From: an uncultured Collinsella sp.
Lineage (GTDB): Bacteria > Actinomycetota > Coriobacteriia > Coriobacteriales > Coriobacteriaceae
Reading direction: 5' to 3'
NCBI GenBank assembly: GCA_938023905.1
Contig: CALJCO010000040.1
Location: 1 to 29,809 of the forward strand
DNA: 29,809 bases
Shown here: piece after piece, positions 1 through 7,542 of the stretch
How the letters are laid out: each line of letters starts with the position of its first letter
Numbering within the stretch: the stretch's first letter is position 1
Notes under the pieces: generated by a model
The model's database searches: none
The model's input: only the letters and a program-made list of their open reading frames with translations
Told to the model about the DNA's origin: nothing
Program-made: the position numbers and the translations under genes

Positions 1-959
1 ACTACGCTCACGTTGACTGCCCGGGCCATGCTGACTACGTCAAGAACATGATCACCGGTGCTGCTCAGATGGACGGCGCTATCCTGGTCATCGCCGCTAC
101 CGACGGCCCCATGGCTCAGACCCGCGAGCACATCCTGCTCGCCCGTCAGGTCGGCGTTCCCTACATCGTCGTCTTCCTGAACAAGTGCGACATGGTCGAC
201 GATGACGAGCTCATCGACCTCGTCGAGATGGAGACCCGTGAGCTCCTCTCTGAGTACGATTTCCCCGGCGACGACATCCCCGTCATCCGTGGTTCCGCTC
301 TGGGCGCTCTCGAGGGCGACGCCAAGTGGATGGACGCCATTCGCGAGCTCATGAACGCTGTCGACGAGTACATCCCGACGCCTGCTCGTAACAACGACCT
401 CCCGTTCCTGATGGCCGTTGAGGATGTTATGACCATCTCCGGCCGTGGTACCGTTGCTACCGGCCGTGTCGAGCGCGGTGAGCTCAAGCTCAACGAGCCC
501 GTCGAGATCGTCGGCATCAAGGATACCCAGAACACCGTCGTTACCGGTATCGAGATGTTCCGTAAGTCCATGGACTTCTGCGAGGCTGGCGACAACGTCG
601 GTCTGCTGCTCCGCGGCATCAAGCGCGAGGACATCGAGCGCGGCCAGGTTCTCTGCAAGCCCGGTTCGGTTACCCCGCACACCAAGTTCACCGGCGAGAT
701 CTACGTTCTGACCAAGGAGGAGGGCGGCCGTCACACCCCGTTCTTCGATGGTTATCGTCCTCAGTTCTACTTCCGTACCACCGACGTTACCGGTACGGTC
801 AAGCTCCCCGAGGGCACCGAGATGGCTATGCCTGGTGACCACATCACCATCGAGGGCGACCTCATTCACCCGATCGCCATGGAGGAGGGCCTGCGCTTCG
901 CTATCCGCGAGGGTGGCCACACCGTCGGCTCGGGCATCGTCTCCACGATCATTGAGTAA
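1..959 (+). CDS. tuf: Elongation factor Tu (5' end cut off by window)
   Basis: EF-Tu is the GTPase that delivers aminoacyl-tRNA to the ribosomal A site. The reading frame is open from base 3; the first residues, YAHVDCPGHADYVKN, are the G3 region (DCPGH), so about 75 N-terminal residues lie outside the window. NKCDMVDD follows as the NKxD guanine-specificity motif. Domains II and III are complete, through GLRFAIREGGHTVGSG to a TAA stop. The 318 visible residues plus the missing part match the usual length of about 395. A strong terminator follows directly, so tuf ends its own transcript, probably that of a str-type operon upstream. Nothing unusual was seen. Confidence 0.98.
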   Translation, partial: YAHVDCPGHADYVKNMITGAAQMDGAILVIAATDGPMAQTREHILLARQVGVPYIVVFLNKCDMVDDDELIDLVEMETRELLSEYDFPGDDIPVIRGSALGALEGDAKWMDAIRELMNAVDEYIPTPARNNDLPFLMAVEDVMTISGRGTVATGRVERGELKLNEPVEIVGIKDTQNTVVTGIEMFRKSMDFCEAGDNVGLLLRGIKREDIERGQVLCKPGSVTPHTKFTGEIYVLTKEEGGRHTPFFDGYRPQFYFRTTDVTGTVKLPEGTEMAMPGDHITIEGDLIHPIAMEEGLRFAIREGGHTVGSGIVSTIIE

Positions 960-986
960 ATTAGCTCTTTGATTTAGCTGACTTAG

Positions 987-1020
987 AGAACCCGGCACTT
1001 TTAGGGTGCCGGGTTCTTTT
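987..1020 (+). terminator. Intrinsic terminator after tuf
   Basis: A 12-bp stem pairs 987-998 (AGAACCCGGCAC) with 1006-1017, with a 7-nt loop and a closing TTCTTTT tract. It begins 28 nt after the tuf stop codon. Confidence 0.92.
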
Positions 1021-1161
1021 CTACGCGGGGCTTGTTCCCTGCCGATTGCGCTTCGCTCGCCCTTAAGCCGAGCGTGGGGGATCGATTAGATCTCGCTGGC
1101 TTCATTGATGTGTTCCAAATATGAATGGATTCAGCGAGAACCAATTGATTCGAGGTTTTCA

Positions 1162-1191
1162 TTGACAGCACTTACATAGAGCTGATAAAGT
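1162..1191 (+). promoter_or_regulatory. Candidate promoter of rpmG-tRNA-Trp-secE-nusG
   Basis: A perfect TTGACA -35 box (1162-1167) is followed 16 nt later by GATAAA (1184-1189); TAAAGT at 1186 with an 18-nt spacer is the alternative -10. It lies about 45 nt upstream of rpmG and after the tuf terminator, where a new transcript should start. The segment 1021-1161 contains no gene. A weak inverted repeat (TCTCGCTG ... CAGCGAGA, about 1092-1139) lies just upstream. Confidence 0.65.
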
Positions 1192-1236
1192 ACCATCTCG
1201 TGCCCGTACGGGGCGGATATGAAAGGTTCAGGATAC

Positions 1237-1386
1237 ATGCGTACTCTAGTTACTCTTGCGTGCACTGAGTGCAAGCGCCGCAACTATACGACCACCAAGA
1301 ACAAGGCGAACATGCCTGATCGTATGGAGATCAAGAAGTATTGCCCCTGGTGCCGTCACCACACGCTGCACAAAGAGACTCGCTAG
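1237..1386 (+). CDS. rpmG: Ribosomal protein bL33
   Basis: A 49-residue protein, MRTLVTLACTECKRRNY..., ending HHTLHKETR. bL33 is a small protein of the large subunit near the E site. Four cysteines in two CxxC knuckles (C9/C12 and C36/C39) mark this as the zinc-binding C+ paralogue. The ATG at 1237 is preceded by GAAAGG at a normal distance. The gene is the first of a group with tRNA-Trp, secE and nusG, a common arrangement in Gram-positive bacteria. Length and sequence are typical. Confidence 0.96.
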   Translation: MRTLVTLACTECKRRNYTTTKNKANMPDRMEIKKYCPWCRHHTLHKETR

Positions 1387-1399
1387 TCTTTAGTCATAT

Positions 1400-1475
1400 A
1401 CGCCAGTAGTTCAATTGGTAGAGCATCGGTCTCCAAAACCGAGTGTTGAGGGTTCGAGTCCTTCCTGGCGTGCCA
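1400..1475 (+). tRNA. trnW: tRNA-Trp (anticodon CCA)
   Basis: A full cloverleaf can be drawn by hand. The acceptor stem ACGCCAG/CTGGCGT has 7 perfect pairs, the D stem is GTTC/GAGC, and the anticodon stem TCGGT/ACCGA encloses loop CTCCAAA with anticodon CCA at 1433-1435. The T arm is GAGGG-TTCGAGT-CCTTC. The discriminator is G1472 and the 3' CCA is encoded (1473-1475). It lies between rpmG and secE and is probably processed from their common transcript. Confidence 0.97.
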
Positions 1476-1484
1476 GTCATTATT

Positions 1485-1515
1485 CCGTAAGCTCCCAATT
1501 GGGGGCTTACGGTTT
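1485..1515 (+). terminator. Hairpin after tRNA-Trp (weak terminator or processing stem)
   Basis: A 12-bp stem with one G-U pair joins 1485-1496 to 1501-1512 around an AATT loop and is followed only by TTTACT. With a short U run and secE starting 40 nt on, it may be a partial attenuator or a 3' trailer stem for tRNA processing rather than a full stop. Confidence 0.5.
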
Positions 1516-1551
1516 ACTCATGTATAAGCGCATTGCGCGGAGGTAACCCAA

Positions 1552-1890
1552 ATGGCCAACAAGAAGAACAAGAAGAAGGCTCAGCAGCCGGCACCTGCCA
1601 ATAACGCTGCCGCCAACTCCAAGGTTGAGGCCAAGAAGGCCGTTGCCAAGAAGAACGAGAAGGCTGCGAAGCCCAAGAAGAACGAGAAGCCTGGTTTCTT
1701 CGCCCGCACCAAGAAGTATTTCGCTTCGGTGAAGTCCGAGATGAAGCGTGTCACGTGGCCCGATAAGAAGGAGCTCGTGAACTACTCGGTCGTCGTTTGC
1801 GCTTCTCTGATCGTCGTCGGCGTCGTCATCGCTCTGCTCGATGCTGGCTTTGGCGAGGCTCTTGCTCTGTTCTCTGGATTGAGGGGCTAA
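1552..1890 (+). CDS. secE: Preprotein translocase subunit SecE
   Basis: SecE is the small clamp-like membrane subunit of the SecYEG channel. The protein has 112 residues. The first 45 or so are a low-complexity Lys/Ala/Asn tail, probably disordered and cytosolic. The conserved part follows: an amphipathic helix FFARTKKYFASVKSEMKRV, the diagnostic TWPDKKEL motif (about 64-71), and one transmembrane helix (VVVCASLIVVGVVIALLDA). The start has GGAGGT 7 nt upstream. The gene lies 3 nt before nusG, so the two are translated from one message. Long charged N-terminal tails are common on actinobacterial SecE. Confidence 0.95.
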   Translation: MANKKNKKKAQQPAPANNAAANSKVEAKKAVAKKNEKAAKPKKNEKPGFFARTKKYFASVKSEMKRVTWPDKKELVNYSVVVCASLIVVGVVIALLDAGFGEALALFSGLRG

Positions 1891-1893
1891 ACC

Positions 1894-2430
1894 ATGTCTA
1901 AGCGTTGGTACGTCGTTCACACTTACTCTGGATACGAGAACCGCGTTAAGTCCGATCTCGAGCATCGTATCGAGACCATGGGCATGCAGGACCGTATCTT
2001 TGATATCGAGATTCCTATGGAGCGCGTCACCGAGATCAAAGAGGGTGGCAAGCGCGAGACCAAGGATTCTAAGATCTTTCCGGGTTATGTCCTGGTTCGC
2101 ATGGAGATGGATGACGATGCGTGGACGTGTGTTCGCAACACGCCCGGCGTCACCGGTTTCCTAGGCGGCAACGGCAAGCCCGCTCCGCTTTCCCGCGACG
2201 AGTACAACAAGATGACTCGTCGTCCCGGTAAGGGCGATTCGCCCAAGCGCACCTCGGTTGATATTCAGGTCGGCACGTCCGTCCGCGTCACCGATGGCCC
2301 GCTTACCGACTTTGATGGCAAGGTCTCCGAGGTTAACACCGAGGCTGGCAAGCTCAAGGTCACGCTGATGATCTTTGGCCGCGAGACGCCGGTCGAGCTC
2401 GACTTTAACCAGGTCGCTGTCATCGCTTAA
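1894..2430 (+). CDS. nusG: Transcription antitermination/termination factor NusG
   Basis: NusG binds the RNA polymerase clamp, affects pausing and couples transcription to translation or Rho. The 178-residue protein opens with the NGN domain signature MSKRWYVVHTYSGYENRVK. It contains FPGYVLVRMEMDD and the NTPGVTGFLG segment, and ends with a KOW domain (GTSVRVTDGPLTDFDGKV, then GRETPVELDF). Both domains have the usual length and no insertion. The start is 3 nt after the secE stop. The 120 nt before rplK hold no gene and no clear terminator, so read-through into rplKA is plausible. Confidence 0.96.
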   Translation: MSKRWYVVHTYSGYENRVKSDLEHRIETMGMQDRIFDIEIPMERVTEIKEGGKRETKDSKIFPGYVLVRMEMDDDAWTCVRNTPGVTGFLGGNGKPAPLSRDEYNKMTRRPGKGDSPKRTSVDIQVGTSVRVTDGPLTDFDGKVSEVNTEAGKLKVTLMIFGRETPVELDFNQVAVIA

Positions 2431-2550
2431 GTTTTCGTCCGTTCGCGCGAGCGTGCTTCTTCTGTGACTGCTCATCTCAGGAGTGCTTCTAACACGTGCG
2501 TGCTTACGATATAGCAAGTACTTCACACTCGTGATTCGAAAGGAATGACC

Positions 2551-2979
2551 ATGGCTGAGAAGAAGGTTGCCAACGTCATTAAGCTCCAGATTCCTGCTGG
2601 TGCAGCTAACCCCGCTCCTCCCGTCGGCCCCGCTCTGGGCGCTGCTGGCGTGAACATCATGCAGTTCTGCCAGGCCTTTAACGCCGAGACGCAGGACAAG
2701 AAGGGCGACATCATCCCCGTTGAGATCTCTGTCTACGAGGATAAGTCCTTCTCCTTCATCACCAAGACCCCGCCGGCGGCTCACCTCATCAAGAAGGAGC
2801 TGAACCTCAAGTCTGGTTCCGCTAAGCCCCAGGCCGACAAGGTTGGTCAGCTCTCCCAGGAGCAGCTCACCAAGATCGCCGAGATCAAGATGCCGGACCT
2901 CAATGCCAACGACATTGACGCCGCCAAGAAGATCATCGCCGGTACCGCCCGTTCCATGGGCGTCACCATCGCTGAGTAG
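2551..2979 (+). CDS. rplK: Ribosomal protein uL11
   Basis: uL11 forms the base of the L7/L12 stalk with 23S rRNA in the GTPase-associated centre. The protein has 142 residues, the normal length. The proline-rich N-terminal domain (LQIPAGAANPAPPVGPALG) is the thiopeptide-binding face and GVNIMQFC follows. The C-terminal RNA-binding domain ends GTARSMGVTIAE. ATG 2551 was chosen over the in-frame ATG 2545 because AAAGGA (2539-2544) is 6 nt from the former and touches the latter. It is the first gene of rplK-rplA, which here is separated from rplJL by about 22 kb. Confidence 0.96.
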   Translation: MAEKKVANVIKLQIPAGAANPAPPVGPALGAAGVNIMQFCQAFNAETQDKKGDIIPVEISVYEDKSFSFITKTPPAAHLIKKELNLKSGSAKPQADKVGQLSQEQLTKIAEIKMPDLNANDIDAAKKIIAGTARSMGVTIAE

Positions 2980-3053
2980 CGATTTCTTATGGTAACGACG
3001 GGTGCTCCGACCTGGGCGCCCGTTAAATGTGTGCAATAGGGCACACGATACGA

Positions 3054-3088
3054 TGTGGGAGGGCTCACGCCCGTTTAACCACAGGAGG
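3054..3088 (+). promoter_or_regulatory. Probable L1-binding autoregulatory site in the rplK-rplA spacer
   Basis: A stem TGTGG (3054-3058)/CCACA (3079-3083) surrounds an internal loop (GA opposite GTTTAA) and a second stem GGGC (3061-3064)/GCCC (3069-3072). This GTGGGAGG...CCGTTTAACCACA arrangement matches the L1 mRNA site as I recall it from other Gram-positive bacteria, which mimics the L1 site on 23S rRNA. It overlaps the AGGAGG Shine-Dalgarno of rplA (3083-3088), so bound L1 would block rplA translation. Two further hairpins lie just upstream (about 2998-3023 and 3029-3048). Confidence 0.7.
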
Positions 3089-3096
3089 TAATGCAC

Positions 3097-3804
3097 ATGG
3101 CTAAGCATGGTAAGAGCTATAACGCCGCTGCCGAGAAGATCGATCGCGCCACGCTCTACACCCCCCTTCAGGCTGCCAAGCTCATCAAGGAGCTCGACAC
3201 CGCCAAGTTCGACGAGACCGTCGAGGCCCACTTCCGTCTGGGCATCGATACTCGTAAGGCTGACCAGAACATCCGTGGTTCCATCTCCCTGCCCCACGGC
3301 ACCGGCAAGACCGTTCGTGTTGCCGTCTTCGCCGAGGGCGAGAAGGCCCGCGAGGCCGAGGCCGCCGGCGCCGACATCATCGGTTCCGACGAGCTCGTCG
3401 CCCAGATCCAGAAGGGCGAGATCAACTTCGACGCCGCTATCGCTACGCCGAACATGATGGCCAAGGTTGGCCGCATCGGTAAGATCCTTGGTCCCCGTGG
3501 CCTTATGCCGAACCCCAAGCTCGGCACCGTGACCATGGACGTCGCCAAGATGGTCTCCGAGCTCAAGGCCGGCCGCGTTGAGTATCGCGCTGACCGCTAC
3601 GGCATCTGCCACGTTCCCCTGGGCAAGAAGTCCTTCTCTGAGCAGCAGCTCGTCGAGAACTACGCTGCCCTGTACACCGAGATCCTGCGCGTCAAGCCCT
3701 CTTCTGCTAAGGGCAAGTACGTCAAGTCCATCTCCGTGTCTTCCACCATGGGCCCTGGCGTCAAGGTCGATCCCGCTGTCCAGCGTGACTTCCTGGCTGA
3801 GTAA
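3097..3804 (+). CDS. rplA: Ribosomal protein uL1
   Basis: uL1 builds the mobile L1 stalk at the E site and commonly represses its own operon. The protein has 235 residues, typical for the family. It begins MAKHGKSYNAAAEKID and carries the conserved NIRGSISLPHGTGK, the GRIGKILGPRGLMPNPK signature (about residues 123-139) and the C-terminal ISVSSTMGPGVKVD. ATG 3097 is 8 nt from AGGAGG; the in-frame ATG 3091 is only 2 nt from it and is rejected. A strong terminator closes the transcript, so rplKA is not cotranscribed with rplJL. Confidence 0.96.
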   Translation: MAKHGKSYNAAAEKIDRATLYTPLQAAKLIKELDTAKFDETVEAHFRLGIDTRKADQNIRGSISLPHGTGKTVRVAVFAEGEKAREAEAAGADIIGSDELVAQIQKGEINFDAAIATPNMMAKVGRIGKILGPRGLMPNPKLGTVTMDVAKMVSELKAGRVEYRADRYGICHVPLGKKSFSEQQLVENYAALYTEILRVKPSSAKGKYVKSISVSSTMGPGVKVDPAVQRDFLAE

Positions 3805-3840
3805 CTGCTAGTTACTGCCTGAGCAAAGCAAGCATTGCTA

Positions 3841-3884
3841 AAGAAACCCGGTTCTGTCTCGTGCAGGACCGGGTTTCTTGCTAT
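3841..3884 (+). terminator. Intrinsic terminator after rplA
   Basis: A 16-bp stem (one G-U pair) joins 3841-3856 to 3864-3879 around a 7-nt loop. The T-rich end is GTTTCTTGCTATTT. Confidence 0.88.
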
Positions 3885-3892
3885 TTCGGGCC

Positions 3893-3931
3893 AAAACCAC
3901 CACAAAGGTGCCTGTCCCTTTTGTGGCGGTT
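3893..3931. repeat. Dispersed hairpin repeat, copy 1 (degenerate)
   Basis: This copy has a left arm AAAACCACCACAAAGG (3893-3908), loop TGCCTGTCC and a right arm with two changes relative to copies 2 and 3. Read on the minus strand it starts inside the stop codon of the phosphoesterase (3930-3932) and ends in TTTT, so it could terminate that gene. The loop is identical in all three copies of the window. Confidence 0.9.
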
Positions 3932-4640
3932 ACCAGGGGGTTCTGGCGGTTGAGGACTCGATGGCCTCGTGGCGCTTGAGCTCGCGGCGCATGGTTTGCG
4001 AGTTGAGCCAGGCTGCCTGCCAGCCACGGATGGGGTAGCGCGTCTCGTCGAGTTCAAACTGCGTATAGCCGCAGGCGTTGATGATCGTCGTTCCGCACAC
4101 ATGCTGCCGCTCGCGCTGAAAATCGTAACCGTAGCTTTGGTGCACATGCCCGTGCACCATGTAGTCGGGATTCCAGGATTCGAGTGCCGTGTTAAAGCAT
4201 TCGAATCCTCGATGCGGTAGATCATCCAGATCGCCCATACCGGCGGCGGGTGCATGGGTAAGCAGAATGTCGCACCCGCCGACCATCCTAACCTTACGCG
4301 ACAGCTTACGCATGCGCTTGGACATCTCGCGTTCGGTGTACATGTTGGCGCCGTCGCGATAACGCATGGACCCGCCAAGGCCCGCAATGCGAATCCCTCG
4401 GTACGTGTACACGCTGTCTTCTACGCAGATACATCCGCCCGGTGCATGACGTGCGTAGCGGTCATCGTGATTGCCGCGCACGTAGATGAGCGGTTTGTTG
4501 ATGACCGTGACCAAAAACTCAAGATAGTCCGGGTCCAGATCGCCGGCGGACAAAATCAGGTCGACGCCCTCAAAGCGTTCCTTGCGAAAGCACTCCCAAA
4601 GGCATCGTTCTTCGGTATCGGCTATGGCAAGGATTTTCAT
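3930..4640 (-). CDS. Calcineurin-like metallophosphoesterase
   Basis: A 236-residue cytosolic protein with the dinuclear-metal phosphoesterase motifs in order: D8 in IADTE, GD (33-34) in SAGDLD, GNHD (56-59), H129 in LLTHAP, and GHVH (164-167). The usual first motif DxH is DTE here, so the first metal ligand His is replaced by Glu. The substrate is unknown; YfcE- and MJ0936-type phosphodiesterases are the nearest style. Its ATG overlaps the stop codon of the upstream ParB-like/BMP gene by ATGA, so the two are translationally coupled and probably act together. No signal peptide is visible. The stop codon lies within hairpin repeat copy 1. Confidence 0.85.
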   Translation of the reverse strand: MKILAIADTEERCLWECFRKERFEGVDLILSAGDLDPDYLEFLVTVINKPLIYVRGNHDDRYARHAPGGCICVEDSVYTYRGIRIAGLGGSMRYRDGANMYTEREMSKRMRKLSRKVRMVGGCDILLTHAPAAGMGDLDDLPHRGFECFNTALESWNPDYMVHGHVHQSYGYDFQRERQHVCGTTIINACGYTQFELDETRYPIRGWQAAWLNSQTMRRELKRHEAIESSTARTPW

Positions 4641-6553
4641 AGGACAGGGACTTTCGGCTCATCGTCGAGCTGCGGAATGGTGCCAACCACGTTGTCCGCT
4701 AGCCAATTCATCTCGACAATCTGCGTGCTCGGCAGCGGAGGGAAGCCTTCAATCTGTACCACGCCGTTCTGGCTGTGGAGCTCGCCACCAAAGGGGTTGA
4801 TGGAGCCCTCGACAATGCCGTTGCGAAGCAGCTGCACAAGTTTACGCGTCTGATAGGGTAGGCCCGGAGCGTAGCGAATATCGATGACGCCGGAGCTCAT
4901 ACCGTACCAGTAGTTGACGGCGCGCACCTGGCTGTCGTCACTGGTCTCATCCCAGGTGCCGTGCAGCAGGCTTCGCACGATAAGCTCGTAGTATCGGCCC
5001 CAGTTCCATACCGGCATGGCGATGCCGACGACCTTGCCATCGACCAGGCGGTGGAGTCCGTAGGCCGTAGGGTCTTCGAGCGACTTGGACATGTCAGCGC
5101 CGGTCATAACGCTCACGCCTTCGCGGCACATGGCCTCGGCAAAACCGCCGGCGGGCACATCGCCCCAGGTCAGGATAATTTGCGCGCGGGGGTCGAGCAG
5201 CGAGGCGCCAATCGCAAAGGCGTTGATCTCGCTAAGCGCGCCCGACGCAAAGACGGACGCGTGGTAACCAATGCGATGGTTGTCCGCCATACTGGCGGCA
5301 AGGGCGCCCAGGAGGAACTTGGCCTCGTACATCTTGCCAAAGTACGAACGGACGCTTTGGTGGGGAAGGCCGATAGAGCAGTTGAGAAACCGCACCTGGG
5401 GATACTCAACGGCAGCCCTGAGCGTGTATTCCATCAGACGGTGCGAGGTCGAGAAGATGACGTTGTCTCCATGTTTGACAGCCGTTTCCACGGCGGCGTA
5501 GAACATGTCCGGATCGTGGCAGTCCTCGAATGCCTCGGTGCGCACGATGCCGCCAAAGTGCTCGTCGAGATACTGGCGCCCCTGGTCGTGCAGGCTGTCC
5601 CAGCTCGACGTAACGCAGGGGAATTCATGGATAAAGGCGATGCGCAGGGGGTTGGCAGCCGAGTAGACGGTCTTGCCCATAAAGAAGTTGAGCACGCCGG
5701 AGGTGGACTTGGCGGGTGTCTCTTCCTCATCGACGCTCGGTGCCTCGACAAGATCGACCTTGTCCTCGTCATTTTTGCCGGCAATGATCAGCTCGCGCCA
5801 AATCTTGCACAGGCGGTTTACGACGATGTCCGTCGGCGTATCCAGCAGGCGGTCCTGGTTGTACACGTTGAGGTAGACGAGCATGGCGTCGGCGGGCGTA
5901 ATGTCCAGATGGTCGCCGCCGGCGCGCAGGTAGGCGCGTTTAAAGAGTAGGAAGGTGTGGCGCAGGTAGTCGACCTTTTTCTGTGGCCACTTTTCGACAA
6001 GGTCCTGGCCGAGCATCTTGGCGAGCGTCTCGTAGCTTCCCTCGCGCGAGAACTCGATCTCGTATAGGGGGCAGACGCGCCAAAACGCGCAGAACTCGCC
6101 GTACAGGCGACTTTCGACGGAATCCCATTTGCTGGGGTAGAGACGGGTGACCTTGGCCGAAACCGTCGGGGCGTCCAGGAATTTGAGGACGCTGACGCGC
6201 TTGTTGCCCTCCTGGACGTAAAACCGATGCATGAACTCGGTGACGATGATGGGGTCGCGATAGCCCTCGGTCACCTGGATGTCGTAGAGGTTGGACCACT
6301 TGCGGGCGAACTCGGTGTTAAATGGCAACAGGGGCATAAAGTTGCACGAAAAGGCAGACTGACGACCCTTGGTAACCGTGCCGACGACCATTTCGAGCGG
6401 AATGTCCCTTAGGCCGACGCTCTCTCGCTGACCTAAGGGGAGCTGGGCAACGAGGCTATCGAGGTCCGTAAGGTACGGGTGCTCGCTTTGGCTGATGGCG
6501 TGACGGCGTCCCTGCTCGCCGCGCTTGCGTGCTTGACGATAGGCCTCTTCCAT
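4637..6553 (-). CDS. Cytosolic ParB-like / BMP-family periplasmic-binding-protein fusion
   Basis: A 638-residue protein without signal peptide or membrane helix. Residues about 46-140 resemble the ParB/sulfiredoxin-like fold: IPLEMVVGTVTKGR, then DPIIVTEFMHRFYVQEGNKRVSVLKF with the EGNKR box at 115-119. A middle helical part (about 145-265) and an acidic linker (DEEETPAKS) follow. Residues about 303-610 look like a BMP/Med-type binding domain (LRIAFIHE; YFGKMYEAKFLLGALAASM; DPRAQIILTWGD), a family that binds nucleosides when exported as lipoproteins. Here the domain would sense a ligand inside the cell. The start has GGGAG 8 nt upstream. It overlaps the phosphoesterase gene by 4 nt. The function is not established; domain calls are from motif reading. 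Confidence 0.75.
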   Translation of the reverse strand: MEEAYRQARKRGEQGRRHAISQSEHPYLTDLDSLVAQLPLGQRESVGLRDIPLEMVVGTVTKGRQSAFSCNFMPLLPFNTEFARKWSNLYDIQVTEGYRDPIIVTEFMHRFYVQEGNKRVSVLKFLDAPTVSAKVTRLYPSKWDSVESRLYGEFCAFWRVCPLYEIEFSREGSYETLAKMLGQDLVEKWPQKKVDYLRHTFLLFKRAYLRAGGDHLDITPADAMLVYLNVYNQDRLLDTPTDIVVNRLCKIWRELIIAGKNDEDKVDLVEAPSVDEEETPAKSTSGVLNFFMGKTVYSAANPLRIAFIHEFPCVTSSWDSLHDQGRQYLDEHFGGIVRTEAFEDCHDPDMFYAAVETAVKHGDNVIFSTSHRLMEYTLRAAVEYPQVRFLNCSIGLPHQSVRSYFGKMYEAKFLLGALAASMADNHRIGYHASVFASGALSEINAFAIGASLLDPRAQIILTWGDVPAGGFAEAMCREGVSVMTGADMSKSLEDPTAYGLHRLVDGKVVGIAMPVWNWGRYYELIVRSLLHGTWDETSDDSQVRAVNYWYGMSSGVIDIRYAPGLPYQTRKLVQLLRNGIVEGSINPFGGELHSQNGVVQIEGFPPLPSTQIVEMNWLADNVVGTIPQLDDEPKVPVL

Positions 6554-6609
6554 GGTGTCTACTCCCTTAGTCGTTTAAACAACGATATGAACCATGGTAC
6601 CACGATGCG

Positions 6610-6648
6610 AAACCACCACAAAGGTGCCTGTCCCCTTTGTGGTGGTTT
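6610..6648. repeat. Dispersed hairpin repeat, copy 2
   Basis: Perfect 15-bp arms (6610-6624 and 6634-6648) flank loop TGCCTGTCC. On the minus strand it begins at the last base of the MscS gene's stop codon and ends in TTT, in the position of a terminator between the MscS gene and the ParB-like/BMP gene. Confidence 0.95.
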
Positions 6649-7415
6649 TAGGCGATGATGGGGGCGATGGCGCGGATGCAGGCGTCGGCTGCCGTGAAGG
6701 TGGTGCTATCGTCGCTGACGATAAAGATGATTTTGCCCTTGACGCCAAAGTCGCCGATCTCACTAAAGAGCACGTACGGCTCCTTGTCAAAGCCAGAGAT
6801 GGGAAGCACCGCGGCCTTGGTGGCGTCGGTAAGCTCATCTGTCAGCGCATCCAGCGAGGCCCACTTGGACGTGTCCTTTACGGCAACGGGCACGGTAACG
6901 CGCCCAAAGGGCATCAAGTGCACGAGCGTGTTCTTGGAGATGTTTGAATTGGGGACGATGATGGTCTGCCCGCAGGCGTCCTCGATGGTCGTATGGCGCC
7001 AGGTGATATCTTGGACCACGCCCGACACGCCGCCGACCTCGATATTGTCGCCGGGTTTGATAATGCCCATAAACGTCACCTGCATGCCGCCGATGAGGTT
7101 TGACAGCGTGTCCTGAAAGCCGAGCGAGATGGCGATGCCGCCGACGCCAAGAGCGGCGACGAGGGCGTTTGCGTTAATGCCAAAGCAGTTGTCGAGGATA
7201 AAGCTGCCGCCGATCGTCCATATGACGGCGCGCGCGATGTTGATGAAGATGCTGGATGAAGGGAGTGGGTTATCGTCGCGGTTAAGCAGGTGGCGCAGGG
7301 TCTTGGACGCGACCTTGGCGGCAACGGCGGTGCCGATGGCCAAGATACCTGCCCAGATGATGTTGTGGACCCATCGTTGTGCAAAGAAATGAAGAATCGG
7401 CTCAAACAATTCCAT
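6648..7415 (-). CDS. MscS-family mechanosensitive ion channel
   Basis: A small-conductance mechanosensitive channel that releases solutes on hypo-osmotic stress. The 255-residue protein has three membrane segments: about 18-36 (IIWAGILAIGTAVAAKVAS), about 58-76, and the pore helix rich in Gly and Ala (LVAALGVGGIAISLGFQDTLSNLIGG). The beta domain follows (IKPGDNIEVGGVSGVVQDI, then IIVPNSNISKNTL), then the alpha/beta C-terminal domain. The length is short and close to E. coli MscS, without the extra helices of larger paralogues. AGGAGG lies 9 nt before the ATG. It appears to stand alone: a terminator lies upstream and repeat copy 2 downstream. Confidence 0.92.
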   Translation of the reverse strand: MELFEPILHFFAQRWVHNIIWAGILAIGTAVAAKVASKTLRHLLNRDDNPLPSSSIFINIARAVIWTIGGSFILDNCFGINANALVAALGVGGIAISLGFQDTLSNLIGGMQVTFMGIIKPGDNIEVGGVSGVVQDITWRHTTIEDACGQTIIVPNSNISKNTLVHLMPFGRVTVPVAVKDTSKWASLDALTDELTDATKAAVLPISGFDKEPYVLFSEIGDFGVKGKIIFIVSDDSTTFTAADACIRAIAPIIA

Positions 7416-7457
7416 GTAGGGAAACCTCCTAATGATCGTCCAACCATGATACCCACC

Positions 7458-7489
7458 AAAAAGCCCGTCCGATCACATTGGACGGGCTT
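7458..7489 (-). terminator. Intrinsic terminator of the 5'-nucleotidase gene
   Basis: A 10-bp perfect stem AAGCCCGTCC (7461-7470)/7480-7489 with a 9-nt loop. Read on the minus strand it ends in TTTTT. It lies about 55 nt past the nucleotidase stop codon. Confidence 0.88.
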
Positions 7490-7542
7490 CTGCGCTCGAT
7501 ATAAGGTTTACGCGGCGGGGCTGCAAGGCCCGGCGGTGTAGC

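Noticed and set aside
2161..3612. 483-residue open frame on the minus strand opposite nusG-rplK-rplA
   Set aside because: It is the mirror of highly conserved ribosomal genes in GC-rich DNA. It has low-complexity composition (LGDLGD-type repeats) and no ribosome-binding site.
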